Shown here one piece after another: positions 7,971-15,415 of a stretch of DNA of 64,000 bases (the stretch's first letter is position 1; every line of letters starts with the position of its first letter). Origin of the DNA: JAPPLB01 sp965208945 (GTDB lineage Bacteria; Acidobacteriota; Terriglobia; Bryobacterales; UBA6623); the NCBI GenBank assembly GCA_965208945.1, contig OZ242366.1, forward strand, positions 4,154,001-4,218,000. Reading direction: 5' to 3'. A program made the translations under genes and the position numbers. The notes beneath the pieces were generated by a model. The model was not told the origin of the DNA, made no database searches, and worked only from the letters and a program-made list of their open reading frames with translations.

Positions 7971-8064
7971 CCGCCCTGCGGTCCGCCGTAGCACTACCAG
8001 GAGCTCACAGTTTGTCTGCTTACTCCCGATTGATGGACAAAACGGTCGTACCGGCGTCACCGAA

Positions 8065-8190
8065 TCCTGTTACTGTTCATGGCCCTCACAGGTCGGCGTA
8101 CTTATGAGGAGCGGGACGTGCGGACCCCATCATGGCCCGGAACCAGCGCGGTTCCACCTAGAGGTCGGATATATTGGCGCAGACCAACGT
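8065..8190 (+). ncRNA. Putative seekRNA/bridge RNA of the IS1111 element
   Basis: Lies in the non-coding right end. TACTGTTCA (8071-8079) is the reverse complement of target TGAACAGTA on the right of the insertion site; GGCGTACTT (8095-8103) equals the target left of it, and with ATG makes a 12-base match to the left junction. CCCAT (8126-8130) is complementary to the IS left end ATGGG, and ATATATT (8169-8175) equals the IS right end plus core TT. Three hairpins frame these: GGTC/GACC (8091-8126), GGAACC/GGTTCC (8139-8155) and GGTC/GACC (8163-8185). The RNA boundaries are my estimate. Confidence 0.6.
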
Positions 8191-8328
8191 TCAGCAAGAA
8201 GGAATAGGTGGACATCCCGGGAGCGAACCATATATTGAACAGTACGTTGAGCACGGCAAGCAAGCGCAACGAAGTCCTGGCGGTCGTATCGCCTGCTTCG
8301 GCCGTCGGGTGGTGAGAAATGCAGGCTA

Positions 8329-8874
8329 TCCTCGGCCCGTGACGAGAAGGGTGTCTCCGTTGTGATGCAGGCCGTGTACTACCGCCGCAACGAGCTGCTG
8401 AGCATTCTGCTGGCAACCAACCCGCCTCTGGACTTATTCGAGGCCGCTGCTCTTGGCAAACGCGAGCTGATGGCAAGGTTGGTTGACGAAGACCCTGCTG
8501 AAATGGCAGCTTGTTCTCCCGACGGCTTCACGCCGCTCCATCTGTCTTGCTTTTTCGGACACTTCCATTGTGCGGAGCTTCTGATTCGGAGGGCTGCGGA
8601 TGTCAATGCGGTTGCTGACAACCCCATGGCCGTAGCCCCGATCCACAGTGCTGCGGCGGGCCGGCATCTCGATATCGTCAAATTGCTTCTCGACAATGGA
8701 GCCTGCGTCAATGCGCGACAGCACGGCGGCTGGACGGCTCTGCATGCCGCCGCGATGAATGGCGATCAAGCAATGGTTGATGCCCTACTCGAGGCTGGGG
8801 CGGATGCCGGACTTGAGTCCGACGATGGCAAGACGGCGGCCGACATGGCCTCTGGAAGGGTCGCCAATCTGTGA
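8329..8874 (+). pseudogene. Ankyrin-repeat protein, 3' fragment (main body)
   Basis: Continues the frame of the 5' fragment at 6620. From ATG 8362 it is still an open 170-residue reading frame with about four ankyrin repeats: DGFTPLHLSCFFGHFHCAEL, AVAPIHSAAAGRHLDIVKLL, GGWTALHAAAMNGDQAMVDAL and a final cap. Ankyrin proteins of this size are soluble protein-protein interaction modules. The fragment could still be translated from ATG 8362, with the first repeat lost, so it is either a truncated gene or a pseudogene. Its stop at 8872-8874 is 13 bases from the CTAG flank of the IS1380-family element. Confidence 0.75.
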
Positions 8875-8891
8875 TGGCTCTTTTTGACTAG

Positions 8892-10616
8892 CCCGGATAT
8901 CTCACCAGGGGGTAGGAAAAGGGCTGCCTGGTGTGGCATAAAACATTTATGTCCAAAACGTTAGCGCCACAAGCCGAAAGCAGCCCTCTGTCAACAGAGT
9001 GTACTCAATCCAGCTTCACCTTTGGCAAGCATTTTCGACGCCAGGTGAGCGTCCGCTTCGACGGCGGGGTGATCAGTTCCGACGGCGGCGCGCTGCTGTT
9101 ACGCGAGGTGGACCAGCGCATCAAGCTGCTGCCGCGCTTGGCGGCCTGCTTCGAGGATGGCCGCGATCGGCGGCGCATCGAACACCGGGTGGAGGAGCTG
9201 GTCTCGCAGCGGGTCTATGCGCTGGCGCTGGGATACGAAGACCTCAACGATCACGAGGAGTTGCGGCGCGATCCGGTGCTGGCGCTGCTGGCGGGCAAGA
9301 GCGACGTGTCCGGGCAGCGCCGCCGCCGCGAGCGTGACCGCGGCCAGCCGCTGGCGGGCAAGAGCACGCTGAACCGACTGGAACGAACGACCAACGGCGA
9401 GGACCGTTACCAGAAGATCCACTGCGACAGCGAAGCGATCGACCGCCTGTTGGTGGAGGTGTTCGTGGAGGCGCACTCGCAGGAGCCGTCCGAGGTCCTA
9501 CTCGATATCGACGCCACCGACACGCCCTTGCACGGACAGCAGGAGGGGCGTTTCTTTCACGGCTACTACGGACACTACTGCTACTTGCCGCTGTACATCT
9601 TCAGCGGCGAGCACGTGTTGTGCGCGCGGCAGCGGATGTCGAATCAAGACGCGGCGGCCGGCGCGGAGGCGGAGTTGGAGAGGATCGTGGCGCAGCTGCG
9701 GGCCGTATGGCCGAAGGTGAAGATCATCCTGCGTGGGGACTCTGGGTTTTGTCGGGACGAGTTGCTGAGTTGGTGCGAAGAGAACCGGGTGGACTATGTG
9801 GTGGGGCTGGCGCGCAACGAGCGGCTGCGGTCGCTGATCGAGGAGGCGCTCGAAGAGGCGGCCAGCAGGCAGCAGCAAACGGGCCGGCCGGCGCGGGTCT
9901 ACAGCGAGTTCGAGTATCGGACGCTTGAGAGTTGGAGCCGGGAGCGGCGGGTGGTGGCGAAAGCCGAACAGTTGGTGGGCAAGCAGAACCCGCGCTACGT
10001 GGTGACGTCGCTGGACGGGGAGCGCTGGCCGCCGCAACGGTTGTATGAACAACTCTACTGCGGGCGCGGGGAGGCGGAGAATCGCATCAAGGAGCAGTTG
10101 AGTCTGTTCGCGGATCGCATGAGTACGGAGACGCTGCGGGCCAATCAGTTGCGGCTGCATCTGTCGTCGCTGGCGTATGTGTTGCTGGTGGGACTGCGAC
10201 GGCTGGGGCTCAAGGGCACGCAGTGGGCGCGGGCGCAGACCGAGACGATCCGGCGGGGGCTGTTGAAGATCGGGGCGCTGGTGAAGGTGAGCGTGCGGCG
10301 GGTGCATCTGTCGCTGGCCAGCGGCTACCCCGATGAGGAGGCGTTCGCGGCGGTGTATCGGGCGCTGCGTCCGCCGGGACCAGCAACTGTTTGAGGACAC
10401 GGAGCGAACCTTAAAATGGCACCGCCCACAGCTGCCACAGCGCTAAGTGTGTCTGCCATCGGCCACAACCCGAAAAACGGACGTTCGGCGGCGGCGATGG
10501 GCGCTGTAGAGCACCCCTTACCGGCCCTCGTCCCGCTCGTCGCGGAGGATTCCGCGTTGCAGACCCTATTTCGGCCCCTCTCAACCCATCGCAATGCCGC
10601 TGGTGAGAAATGCAGG
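8892..10616 (+). mobile_element. IS1380-family insertion sequence (probable autonomous parent of the 177-bp element)
   Basis: 1725 bp flanked by CTAG on both sides (8888-8891, 10617-10620). Left end CCCGGATATCTCACCAG and right end CTGGTGAGAAATGCAGG are imperfect inverted repeats; the right end shares TGGTGAGAAATGCAGG (16 bases) with every 177-bp element. The size, the CC terminus and the 4-bp duplication agree with the IS1380 family. It carries a single long transposase gene. Confidence 0.88.
8949..10394 (+). CDS. IS1380-family DDE transposase
   Basis: About 481 residues from ATG 8949; a GTG at 8931 would add six. The N-terminus (VSVRFDGGVISSDGGALLLREVDQR) and the RRIEHRVEELVSQRVYALALGYEDLNDHEELRRDP block are typical of IS1380 transposases. 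The DDE catalytic core is seen at LLDIDATDTPLHGQQEGRFF (first Asp), IILRGDSGFCRDELLSWCE (second Asp) and YCGRGEAENRIKEQ (Glu). It has no internal stop, so the element may be active. Given its matching terminal repeats it is the natural candidate to mobilise the dispersed 177-bp copies. Confidence 0.92.
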   Translation: MSKTLAPQAESSPLSTECTQSSFTFGKHFRRQVSVRFDGGVISSDGGALLLREVDQRIKLLPRLAACFEDGRDRRRIEHRVEELVSQRVYALALGYEDLNDHEELRRDPVLALLAGKSDVSGQRRRRERDRGQPLAGKSTLNRLERTTNGEDRYQKIHCDSEAIDRLLVEVFVEAHSQEPSEVLLDIDATDTPLHGQQEGRFFHGYYGHYCYLPLYIFSGEHVLCARQRMSNQDAAAGAEAELERIVAQLRAVWPKVKIILRGDSGFCRDELLSWCEENRVDYVVGLARNERLRSLIEEALEEAASRQQQTGRPARVYSEFEYRTLESWSRERRVVAKAEQLVGKQNPRYVVTSLDGERWPPQRLYEQLYCGRGEAENRIKEQLSLFADRMSTETLRANQLRLHLSSLAYVLLVGLRRLGLKGTQWARAQTETIRRGLLKIGALVKVSVRRVHLSLASGYPDEEAFAAVYRALRPPGPATV

Positions 10617-10622
10617 CTAGGG

Positions 10623-10798
10623 CCTGCATTTCTCACCACGTGGCGAGGCGAAGTGGGTGAGAGGGCCGTCAGGGCGAGGCGCGCGCCGCTTGGCGCGCGC
10701 AGGTGTACTTGAACAGTACATCGAGCACGCAAGCAAGCGCCACGAAGTCATGGCGGTCATATCGCGTGCTTCGACCGTCGGGTGGTGAGAAATGCAGG
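10623..10798 (+). mobile_element. 177-bp element, near-full copy beside the IS1380 element
   Basis: Starts two bases after the right CTAG of the IS. The left terminal repeat is intact and the right repeat ends 10798, followed by CTTG; no clean duplication is left. The inner hairpin here is TGTACT/AGTACA (10704-10709, 10715-10720), a concordant change of both arms relative to CGTACT/AGTACG. Confidence 0.85.
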
Positions 10799-10800
10799 CT

Positions 10801-10891
10801 TGTCCCCCGCCCATGGTTTTTCACGAGACACGAATCACGAATCACGGCCTTTTTTCGCGTGCTCCGGCCGACATGTGGTGAGCAAGGCAGG
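10801..10891 (+). repeat. 7-bp array variant with degraded right end
   Basis: Leader CCCCCGCCCATGGTTTTTCACGA, then CACGAAT/CACGAAT units, CACGGCCTTTTTTCGCGTGCT, and a degraded end ATGTGGTGAGCAAGGCAGG. The same leader recurs at 14200, 45702 and 57596. No gene is seen between here and 11005. Confidence 0.7.
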
Positions 10892-11005
10892 CTGGTGTCG
10901 CCCAAGGCGGATTGGGTTTCAAAGCGGAAGGGTCGAAATGGCCTTCAGCATGGCGAAACCGCTGAAAACAGGGAGGCTTACGACGATCCCGTATAATGAC
11001 TTGTC

Positions 11006-11824
11006 ATGGGCGAGTCGAGTGTCTTTTGGCTCCGTGTGACGCTGCTGCTCTATTCGCTCGGTCTTTGGCATGCCCTTGTAACGGTGGTCAAGCGGCGCCA
11101 GCGGCTATTCAAGCTGGCTTTGGGTTCGATCTCGCTCGGAGCGGTGTTCCATCTCGTCTCGATCGTCGATCAGGCCATGGCGCAGGGCAGGTTCCCGGTC
11201 CACACCCTGCATCAGATGGCCTCATTGGTGGGATTTCTCGTTACCTGTGCGTTTCTGCTGGTCTACTGGCGGTACAAGTACGAAAGCTTGGCTGTTTTTG
11301 TGTTCCCTACCGTGTTCTTGCTGACCATGGTAGCCAGTCTCGGGACAGCCGTCGACCCGCCCGAAGGGTACACTCTGGGGCGCATGTGGCTGACGATGCA
11401 TGTTTTGCTGGTGCTGCTGGGTTATGCCGCCCTGACACTGACCTTCGTCGCCGGAGTAATGTATCTCATTCAGGAAAAGGAACTGAAATCGAAAAGACCA
11501 AGGGTCTTCTACTACTGGTTGCCGCCGCTCGGCGCCCTCGACGACCTCGCCTATCGAACCCTGGCGGTCGGCTTCGTTCTGGTGACTTTGGGGCTGATCT
11601 CGGGGAGCTTCTGGGCTTTCGTCGAGTGGGGCGCAAACTGGATCGTGGATCCGACGATTGCCCTGGCGTTCGTTACGTGGGCGATTTACCTCGCGATGGT
11701 CTTCAGCCGGTTGGCGATTGGCTGGAGAGGACGCAAGGCGGCGTACTTCTCGATCGTCGGGTTCTGTTCAGCCGCTCTCACCTGGATCGTCAATAGCGGC
11801 GTTCATACCTTCATGCGGCCATGA
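11006..11824 (+). CDS. hemX: HemX/CcsA-type cytochrome c assembly membrane protein
   Basis: A 272-residue integral membrane protein with about eight predicted helices, of the cytochrome c assembly (CcsA/CcmC) family. The family signature is the haem-handling WWD-like region and conserved His; here HTLHQMASLVGF (near 70) and a C-terminal GSFWAFVEWGANWIVDP segment are visible. Genes of this type commonly sit directly upstream of hemA, where HemX can modulate GluTR, or they act in haem export for c-type cytochromes. The last codon overlaps the hemA start (ATGA at 11821-11824), indicating tight translational coupling in a hemX-hemA-hemC operon. Confidence 0.85.
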   Translation: MGESSVFWLRVTLLLYSLGLWHALVTVVKRRQRLFKLALGSISLGAVFHLVSIVDQAMAQGRFPVHTLHQMASLVGFLVTCAFLLVYWRYKYESLAVFVFPTVFLLTMVASLGTAVDPPEGYTLGRMWLTMHVLLVLLGYAALTLTFVAGVMYLIQEKELKSKRPRVFYYWLPPLGALDDLAYRTLAVGFVLVTLGLISGSFWAFVEWGANWIVDPTIALAFVTWAIYLAMVFSRLAIGWRGRKAAYFSIVGFCSAALTWIVNSGVHTFMRP

Positions 11825-13086
11825 GTGTCCTTCTGGTGGGTCTCAGTCACAAGACCGCTCCCGTCGAGGTGCGGGAACGCTTCGCCGTGGCGGAGGCGGC
11901 GACAGCCGAGCGCCTGGCGGCTTTGGCGGAGCGGCCCGGTGTCTCTGAAGCTCTGATCCTGTCAACTTGCAATCGGGTGGAACTGGTCGTGGGTTCCGAA
12001 ACGGGCTCGGACTCGACGGAACAGATTCTGTCGTTTCTCGGTTCTGAACATCGCGAGCTTTTTGACGAGGTCAAGCCCTACTTCTACCGCTATGTCGACC
12101 AGGATGCGGTGCGGCACATTTTCCGTGTCGCTTGCAGCCTGGATTCGATGGTTCTCGGCGAGCCGCAGATCCTGGGCCAGATCAAAGACGCCTACGCGAG
12201 CGCGAAGCAGGCGGGAACGATTCAGGGTGAGCTGGACTTCGTCCTGAATCACGCCTTTCGGGTGGCAAGGCGTGTGCGAAACGAAACAGGCATCGGCCAG
12301 ATGGCGGTGTCGGTCAGCAACGTGGCCGTCGAGTTGGCGCGCAAGATTTTCGGAGACCTCAACGGCCGATCCATTTTGGTCATCGGTGCCGGAGAGATGT
12401 CGGAACTGGCTGCCAAGCACCTGCGCCGGGCCGGTGGCGGCAAGATCTACGTCACGAACCGTACCCACGAGCGCGCCGTCGAGATGGCCAGGGTGTTTGA
12501 CGGCCAGGCGGTCGAGTTCAGCCGGCTGCTGGAATGGCTGACGCACGTCGATATTGTGATCACTTCGACCGGCGCGCCCAACTTTATCCTCACGAGACAG
12601 GCGGCAGAGGGAATGATCGCAGCCCGCAGGCAGCGGCCGATCTTCCTGATCGATATCGCCGTGCCGCGCGACATCGATCCGGCGATCAATGCGATCGACA
12701 ACATCTTTGTCTACGACATTGACGACTTGCAGCATGTCGCCGATGCCAATCTCGAGCAGCGCAAGAGCGAGGCCGAACAGGCCGAAAGAATCGTCGAAGA
12801 GGAAGTTGCGAAGCTGGTGCAGCGGCTCAAGACGCATCAGGTTGCGCCAACCATCGTGTCCTTGCAGGACAGGCTCGAGCGTCTGCGGCGTTCCGAGCTG
12901 GAACGGCATCGCTCCAAACTCGGATCACTTACGCCGCAACAGGAGGAAGCCATTGAGGCCCTGACTCGCGGCATGATCAACAAGATCGCCCATTCTCCTA
13001 TTTCTCAAATGAAGCGGCTGGCGAGTCATCCTGACGGATTGCACTTCGTCGAGTTCGTCAAACGCGCTTTCAATCTGCACAAATGA
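11821..13086 (+). CDS. hemA: Glutamyl-tRNA reductase
   Basis: A 421-residue NADPH-dependent enzyme reducing glutamyl-tRNA to glutamate-1-semialdehyde, the committed step of C5-pathway tetrapyrrole synthesis. The N-terminal catalytic domain carries VGLSHKTAPVEVRE and ILSTCNRVEL with the catalytic Cys, and HIFRVACSLDSMVLGEPQILGQIK. The NADPH-binding domain follows (SILVIGAGEMSELAAKHL, VTNRT), then the long spinal helix and the dimerisation domain (ALTRGMINKIAHSPI). Full length for the family. The start overlaps hemX and the stop overlaps the hemC start (ATGA, 13083-13086). Confidence 0.96.
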   Translation: MSVLLVGLSHKTAPVEVRERFAVAEAATAERLAALAERPGVSEALILSTCNRVELVVGSETGSDSTEQILSFLGSEHRELFDEVKPYFYRYVDQDAVRHIFRVACSLDSMVLGEPQILGQIKDAYASAKQAGTIQGELDFVLNHAFRVARRVRNETGIGQMAVSVSNVAVELARKIFGDLNGRSILVIGAGEMSELAAKHLRRAGGGKIYVTNRTHERAVEMARVFDGQAVEFSRLLEWLTHVDIVITSTGAPNFILTRQAAEGMIAARRQRPIFLIDIAVPRDIDPAINAIDNIFVYDIDDLQHVADANLEQRKSEAEQAERIVEEEVAKLVQRLKTHQVAPTIVSLQDRLERLRRSELERHRSKLGSLTPQQEEAIEALTRGMINKIAHSPISQMKRLASHPDGLHFVEFVKRAFNLHK

Positions 13087-14018
13087 AACCGGTTGCCATC
13101 GGAACTCGCGGTTCCCCACTCGCCATGTGGCAAGCCCAGTGGGTCTCTGACCAGCTTGAAGCACTGGGCGTGTCTTCACGCATCAAAGTGATCAAGACTA
13201 CCGGTGACAAGTTGAGCGCGCGGTCTTTCGCGAAGTTGGCCTCCACCACCGGCGTCAAGGGCGTTTTCACGAAGGAAATCGACGAGGCGTTGATCAAGCG
13301 TCACATCGATATCGCGGTGCACAGCCTGAAGGATCTCCCCACGAAATCGGATCGCCGGATTGCTCTTGGCGCCGTGCCGGAAAGGGGCGACGCGCGTGAC
13401 GCCCTGGTCGGTGGCGAGCTCAAGGGATTCAGCGAAGGCGCCCGCATCGGAACCAGTTCTCTGCGGCGCGCCGCTCAGTTCCGGCGCCTGCGGCCCAAGT
13501 TGATCGTGGAGGAGATTCGCGGCAATGTCGATACCCGTCTCAAGAAATTGGACGAAGGACGCTATGAGGGTTTGATTCTCGCGGCGGCTGGGTTACAGCG
13601 GCTTGGGCTTGAAGAGAGAATTGCGGAAACCCTCGAACCGAACGTGATGTATCCGGCGATCGGACAGGGCGCGATCGGCATTCAGGTGCGCGCCAGGGAC
13701 AAGGGCATGCAGGAAATCATCGCGCCCTTGAATCACCAGGAAACACGCGCCGCGGTTACTGCCGAGCGGAGCTTGCTTGAGGCTCTCGGTGGCGGATGCC
13801 AGGTGCCGCTGGGAGGCTACGCCAGCATCCGGGGCGATCGGCTCCGGCTTTCCGCAATGGTCGTATCGCAAGATGGCCGCCGTTCCTTCTGCCGGGTTGT
13901 CGAGGGCAGCACGACGACCCCCTCCGCGGTAGGAGAAGAGACTGCTGAGAAACTGCTGTCGATGGGCGCCGGTGTGATTATGGACCTGCATCAAACGAAG
14001 AAGGTCAGCGCTCGCTAG
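13083..14018 (+). CDS. hemC: Porphobilinogen deaminase (hydroxymethylbilane synthase)
   Basis: A 311-residue cytosolic enzyme that joins four porphobilinogens into hydroxymethylbilane. Visible are the N-terminal IGTRGSPLAMWQAQWV, HSLKDLPT with the catalytic Asp-containing neighbourhood, GTSSLRRAAQ, EIRGNVDTRLKKL, PAIGQGAIGIQ, and LEALGGGCQVPLGGYA with the Cys that anchors the dipyrromethane cofactor. It overlaps hemA by 4 bases. The stop TAG (14016-14018) is the last three bases of the CTAG site used by a 177-bp element, so the C-terminus may differ by a few residues from the ancestral one. hemD and hemB are not adjacent. Confidence 0.96.
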   Translation: MKPVAIGTRGSPLAMWQAQWVSDQLEALGVSSRIKVIKTTGDKLSARSFAKLASTTGVKGVFTKEIDEALIKRHIDIAVHSLKDLPTKSDRRIALGAVPERGDARDALVGGELKGFSEGARIGTSSLRRAAQFRRLRPKLIVEEIRGNVDTRLKKLDEGRYEGLILAAAGLQRLGLEERIAETLEPNVMYPAIGQGAIGIQVRARDKGMQEIIAPLNHQETRAAVTAERSLLEALGGGCQVPLGGYASIRGDRLRLSAMVVSQDGRRSFCRVVEGSTTTPSAVGEETAEKLLSMGAGVIMDLHQTKKVSAR

Positions 14019-14195
14019 CCTGCATTTCTCACCACGTGGCGAGCTGAAGTGCGTGAGAGGGCCTTCAGGACGAGGCGCGCGCCGCTTGGCGCGCGCAGGT
14101 GTACTTGAACAGTACATCGAGCACGGCAAGCAAGCGCAACGAAGTCATGGCGGTCGTATCGCGTGCTTCGGCCGTCGGGTGGAGAGAAATGCAGG
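14019..14195 (+). mobile_element. 177-bp element, full copy ending hemC
   Basis: Left flank CTAG 14015-14018 contains the hemC stop; the right flank is CTTG, one base off. The inner hairpin is TGTACT (14100-14105)/AGTACA (14111-14116), as in the copy at 10623, so the two form a subfamily. The right repeat has a GGAGAG change. Confidence 0.9.
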
Positions 14196-14199
14196 CTTG

Positions 14200-14256
14200 G
14201 CCCCCGCCAATGGTTTTTACGAAACACGAGACACGAGACACGAATCACGGCCTTTA
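14200..14256 (+). repeat. Leader plus 7-bp CACGARW array
   Basis: CCCCCGCCAATGGTTTTTACGA is followed by CACGAGA, CACGAGA, CACGAAT and CACGGCCTTT. It sits directly after the right end of the 177-bp copy. Beyond it, up to the GTG at 14351, no other feature is seen. Confidence 0.75.
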
Positions 14257-14350
14257 ACCCCTTTACATTCAGCCGCTGGTATCTCGATAATGTTGTCGCG
14301 TCGGACCGCGGTTAGGCGGTTCCGTTCGACGTTGGAAGGGAGATCAACGC

Positions 14351-15361
14351 GTGAAGATCGGTATCGCCGGACTGGGTTTTATGGGAAGTACGCATCTGCA
14401 AGCCTACCAGAGCGTCCCTAACGCCGAGATCACGGCCGTGGCGAGCAGCGATGAAAAGAAGCGGTCCGGAGATCTGAGCGCGATTCAGGGCAATCTCGAC
14501 CGCCCCGGCGAATCGATGGACTTCGGAGCGGTAGCCCGCTACGCAACGGTCGAAGAGATGCTTGCCGACTCCAACGTCGAGGCCGTGGATCTCTGTGTCC
14601 CTTCCGACCTTCACGCACCGCTTGCGCTCAAGGCGCTGCAGGCCGGCAAGCATGTCCTCGTCGAGAAGCCCATGGCGCTCACAGGTGAGGAGTGCGACCG
14701 GATGGTCGAGGCGGCTCGCAGGCATGGCCGTGTCTTGATGGTGGCCCAGGTGTTGCGCTTTTGGCCGGACTACGCGCGGGCTCGCGAGATCATTGCATCT
14801 GGCGGGATCGGACCGCTGAAGGCGGCTTTCTTTCGGCGCAAGTGTGCCGCTCCGGGATGGGGCAAATGGATGCATGACCGGTCCCGCAGCGGCGGCGGCG
14901 TGTTCGACTTGCTGATTCACGACTTCGACTTTGCGCTCCACCTGTTCGGCAAGCCCGCTTCCGTCAAGGCCCGGGGCGTCGAGGAGATGGCCAGGGGGAT
15001 CGACGTGGTGGAAGCCGAGTTGGAGTATGAGTCCCCTCGCTCGGTCGTGATTTCCGGCGGCTGGCACCATCCGCAGAGCTACCCGTTCTCGATGGAGTTT
15101 TCGTTCGTTTGCGAGGGTGGTACGCTTGACTTCCACTCTGGATTGCGGCGGCTGACCCTCTACAAGAGCGACGGCTCCTCGGAAGAGCCGAAGCTTTCTG
15201 AACAGGACGGCTTCGTCGGAGAGCTATGCGCCTTTGCCGATGCCTGCGAGGCCGGCTCGCCGCCGGAGCGATGTCTGCCTGAGGAGTCGGCGTTGGCGAC
15301 GCGTATGACTTTGGCGATGCGGACTTCGCGCGAGCAGGGCGGCGTGCCCATCACGGTTTGA
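14351..15361 (+). CDS. Gfo/Idh/MocA-family oxidoreductase
   Basis: A 336-residue NAD(P)-dependent sugar or cyclitol dehydrogenase. The N-terminal Rossmann fold starts at once (IGIAGLGFMGSTHLQAY), followed by VDLCVPSDLHAPLALKAL and the family lysine motif GKHVLVEKPMALT; the C-terminal sandwich domain begins near 125 (FRRKCAAPGWGKW). The catalytic His-containing GGVFDLLIHDFDFALHLFG is present (DxxxH pattern). There is no signal peptide, so it acts in the cytosol. The start is GTG 14351 with GGAAGGGAG 8-15 bases upstream. An isomerase gene follows 54 bases later, suggesting a two-step oxidation/isomerisation of one sugar. Substrate unknown. Confidence 0.85.
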   Translation: MKIGIAGLGFMGSTHLQAYQSVPNAEITAVASSDEKKRSGDLSAIQGNLDRPGESMDFGAVARYATVEEMLADSNVEAVDLCVPSDLHAPLALKALQAGKHVLVEKPMALTGEECDRMVEAARRHGRVLMVAQVLRFWPDYARAREIIASGGIGPLKAAFFRRKCAAPGWGKWMHDRSRSGGGVFDLLIHDFDFALHLFGKPASVKARGVEEMARGIDVVEAELEYESPRSVVISGGWHHPQSYPFSMEFSFVCEGGTLDFHSGLRRLTLYKSDGSSEEPKLSEQDGFVGELCAFADACEAGSPPERCLPEESALATRMTLAMRTSREQGGVPITV

Positions 15362-15415
15362 GCACGGCGGGTGCGGAGTCCCGCGTTCAACGACTTTTAC
15401 ATGGGAGAAACTTCA

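Larger units (their letters stand above)
6796..8234 (+). mobile_element. IS110-family element, IS1111 group
   Basis: About 1.44 kb inserted in a 177-bp element, with TT (6794-6795 and 8235-8236) shared at both junctions. Subterminal inverted repeats ATGGTTCGCTCCC (6801-6813) and GGGAGCGAACCAT (8219-8231) are a defining feature of the IS1111 group. One DEDD transposase gene lies at 6897-7970, followed by ~260 bp of non-coding DNA at the right end, which is where IS1111 elements encode their seekRNA/bridge RNA. Confidence 0.9.
6708..8325 (+). mobile_element. 177-bp element split by an IS1111-type insertion
   Basis: Left part 6708-6795 (88 bp, CCTGCATGTCTC to GTACTT) and right part 8237-8325 (89 bp, GAACAGTACG to GCAGG) add up to exactly 177 bp. 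Outer flanks are TTAG (6704-6707) and CTAT (8326-8329), an imperfect 4-bp duplication. The break falls in the loop of the CGTACT-TGAAC-AGTACG hairpin. Confidence 0.9.

Noticed and set aside
8326..8331. TA-only target duplication (IS630/mariner-like) for the 177-bp element
   Set aside because: At the ankyrin locus both a TA and a 4-bp model restore the frame, but clean copies show identical CTAG/CTAG or TTAA/TTAA flanks, and the matching parent is IS1380-family, which duplicates about 4 bp.
9498..10400. 300-residue minus-strand frame opposite the IS1380 transposase
   Set aside because: Arg/Gln/Pro-rich antisense translation with no family features.
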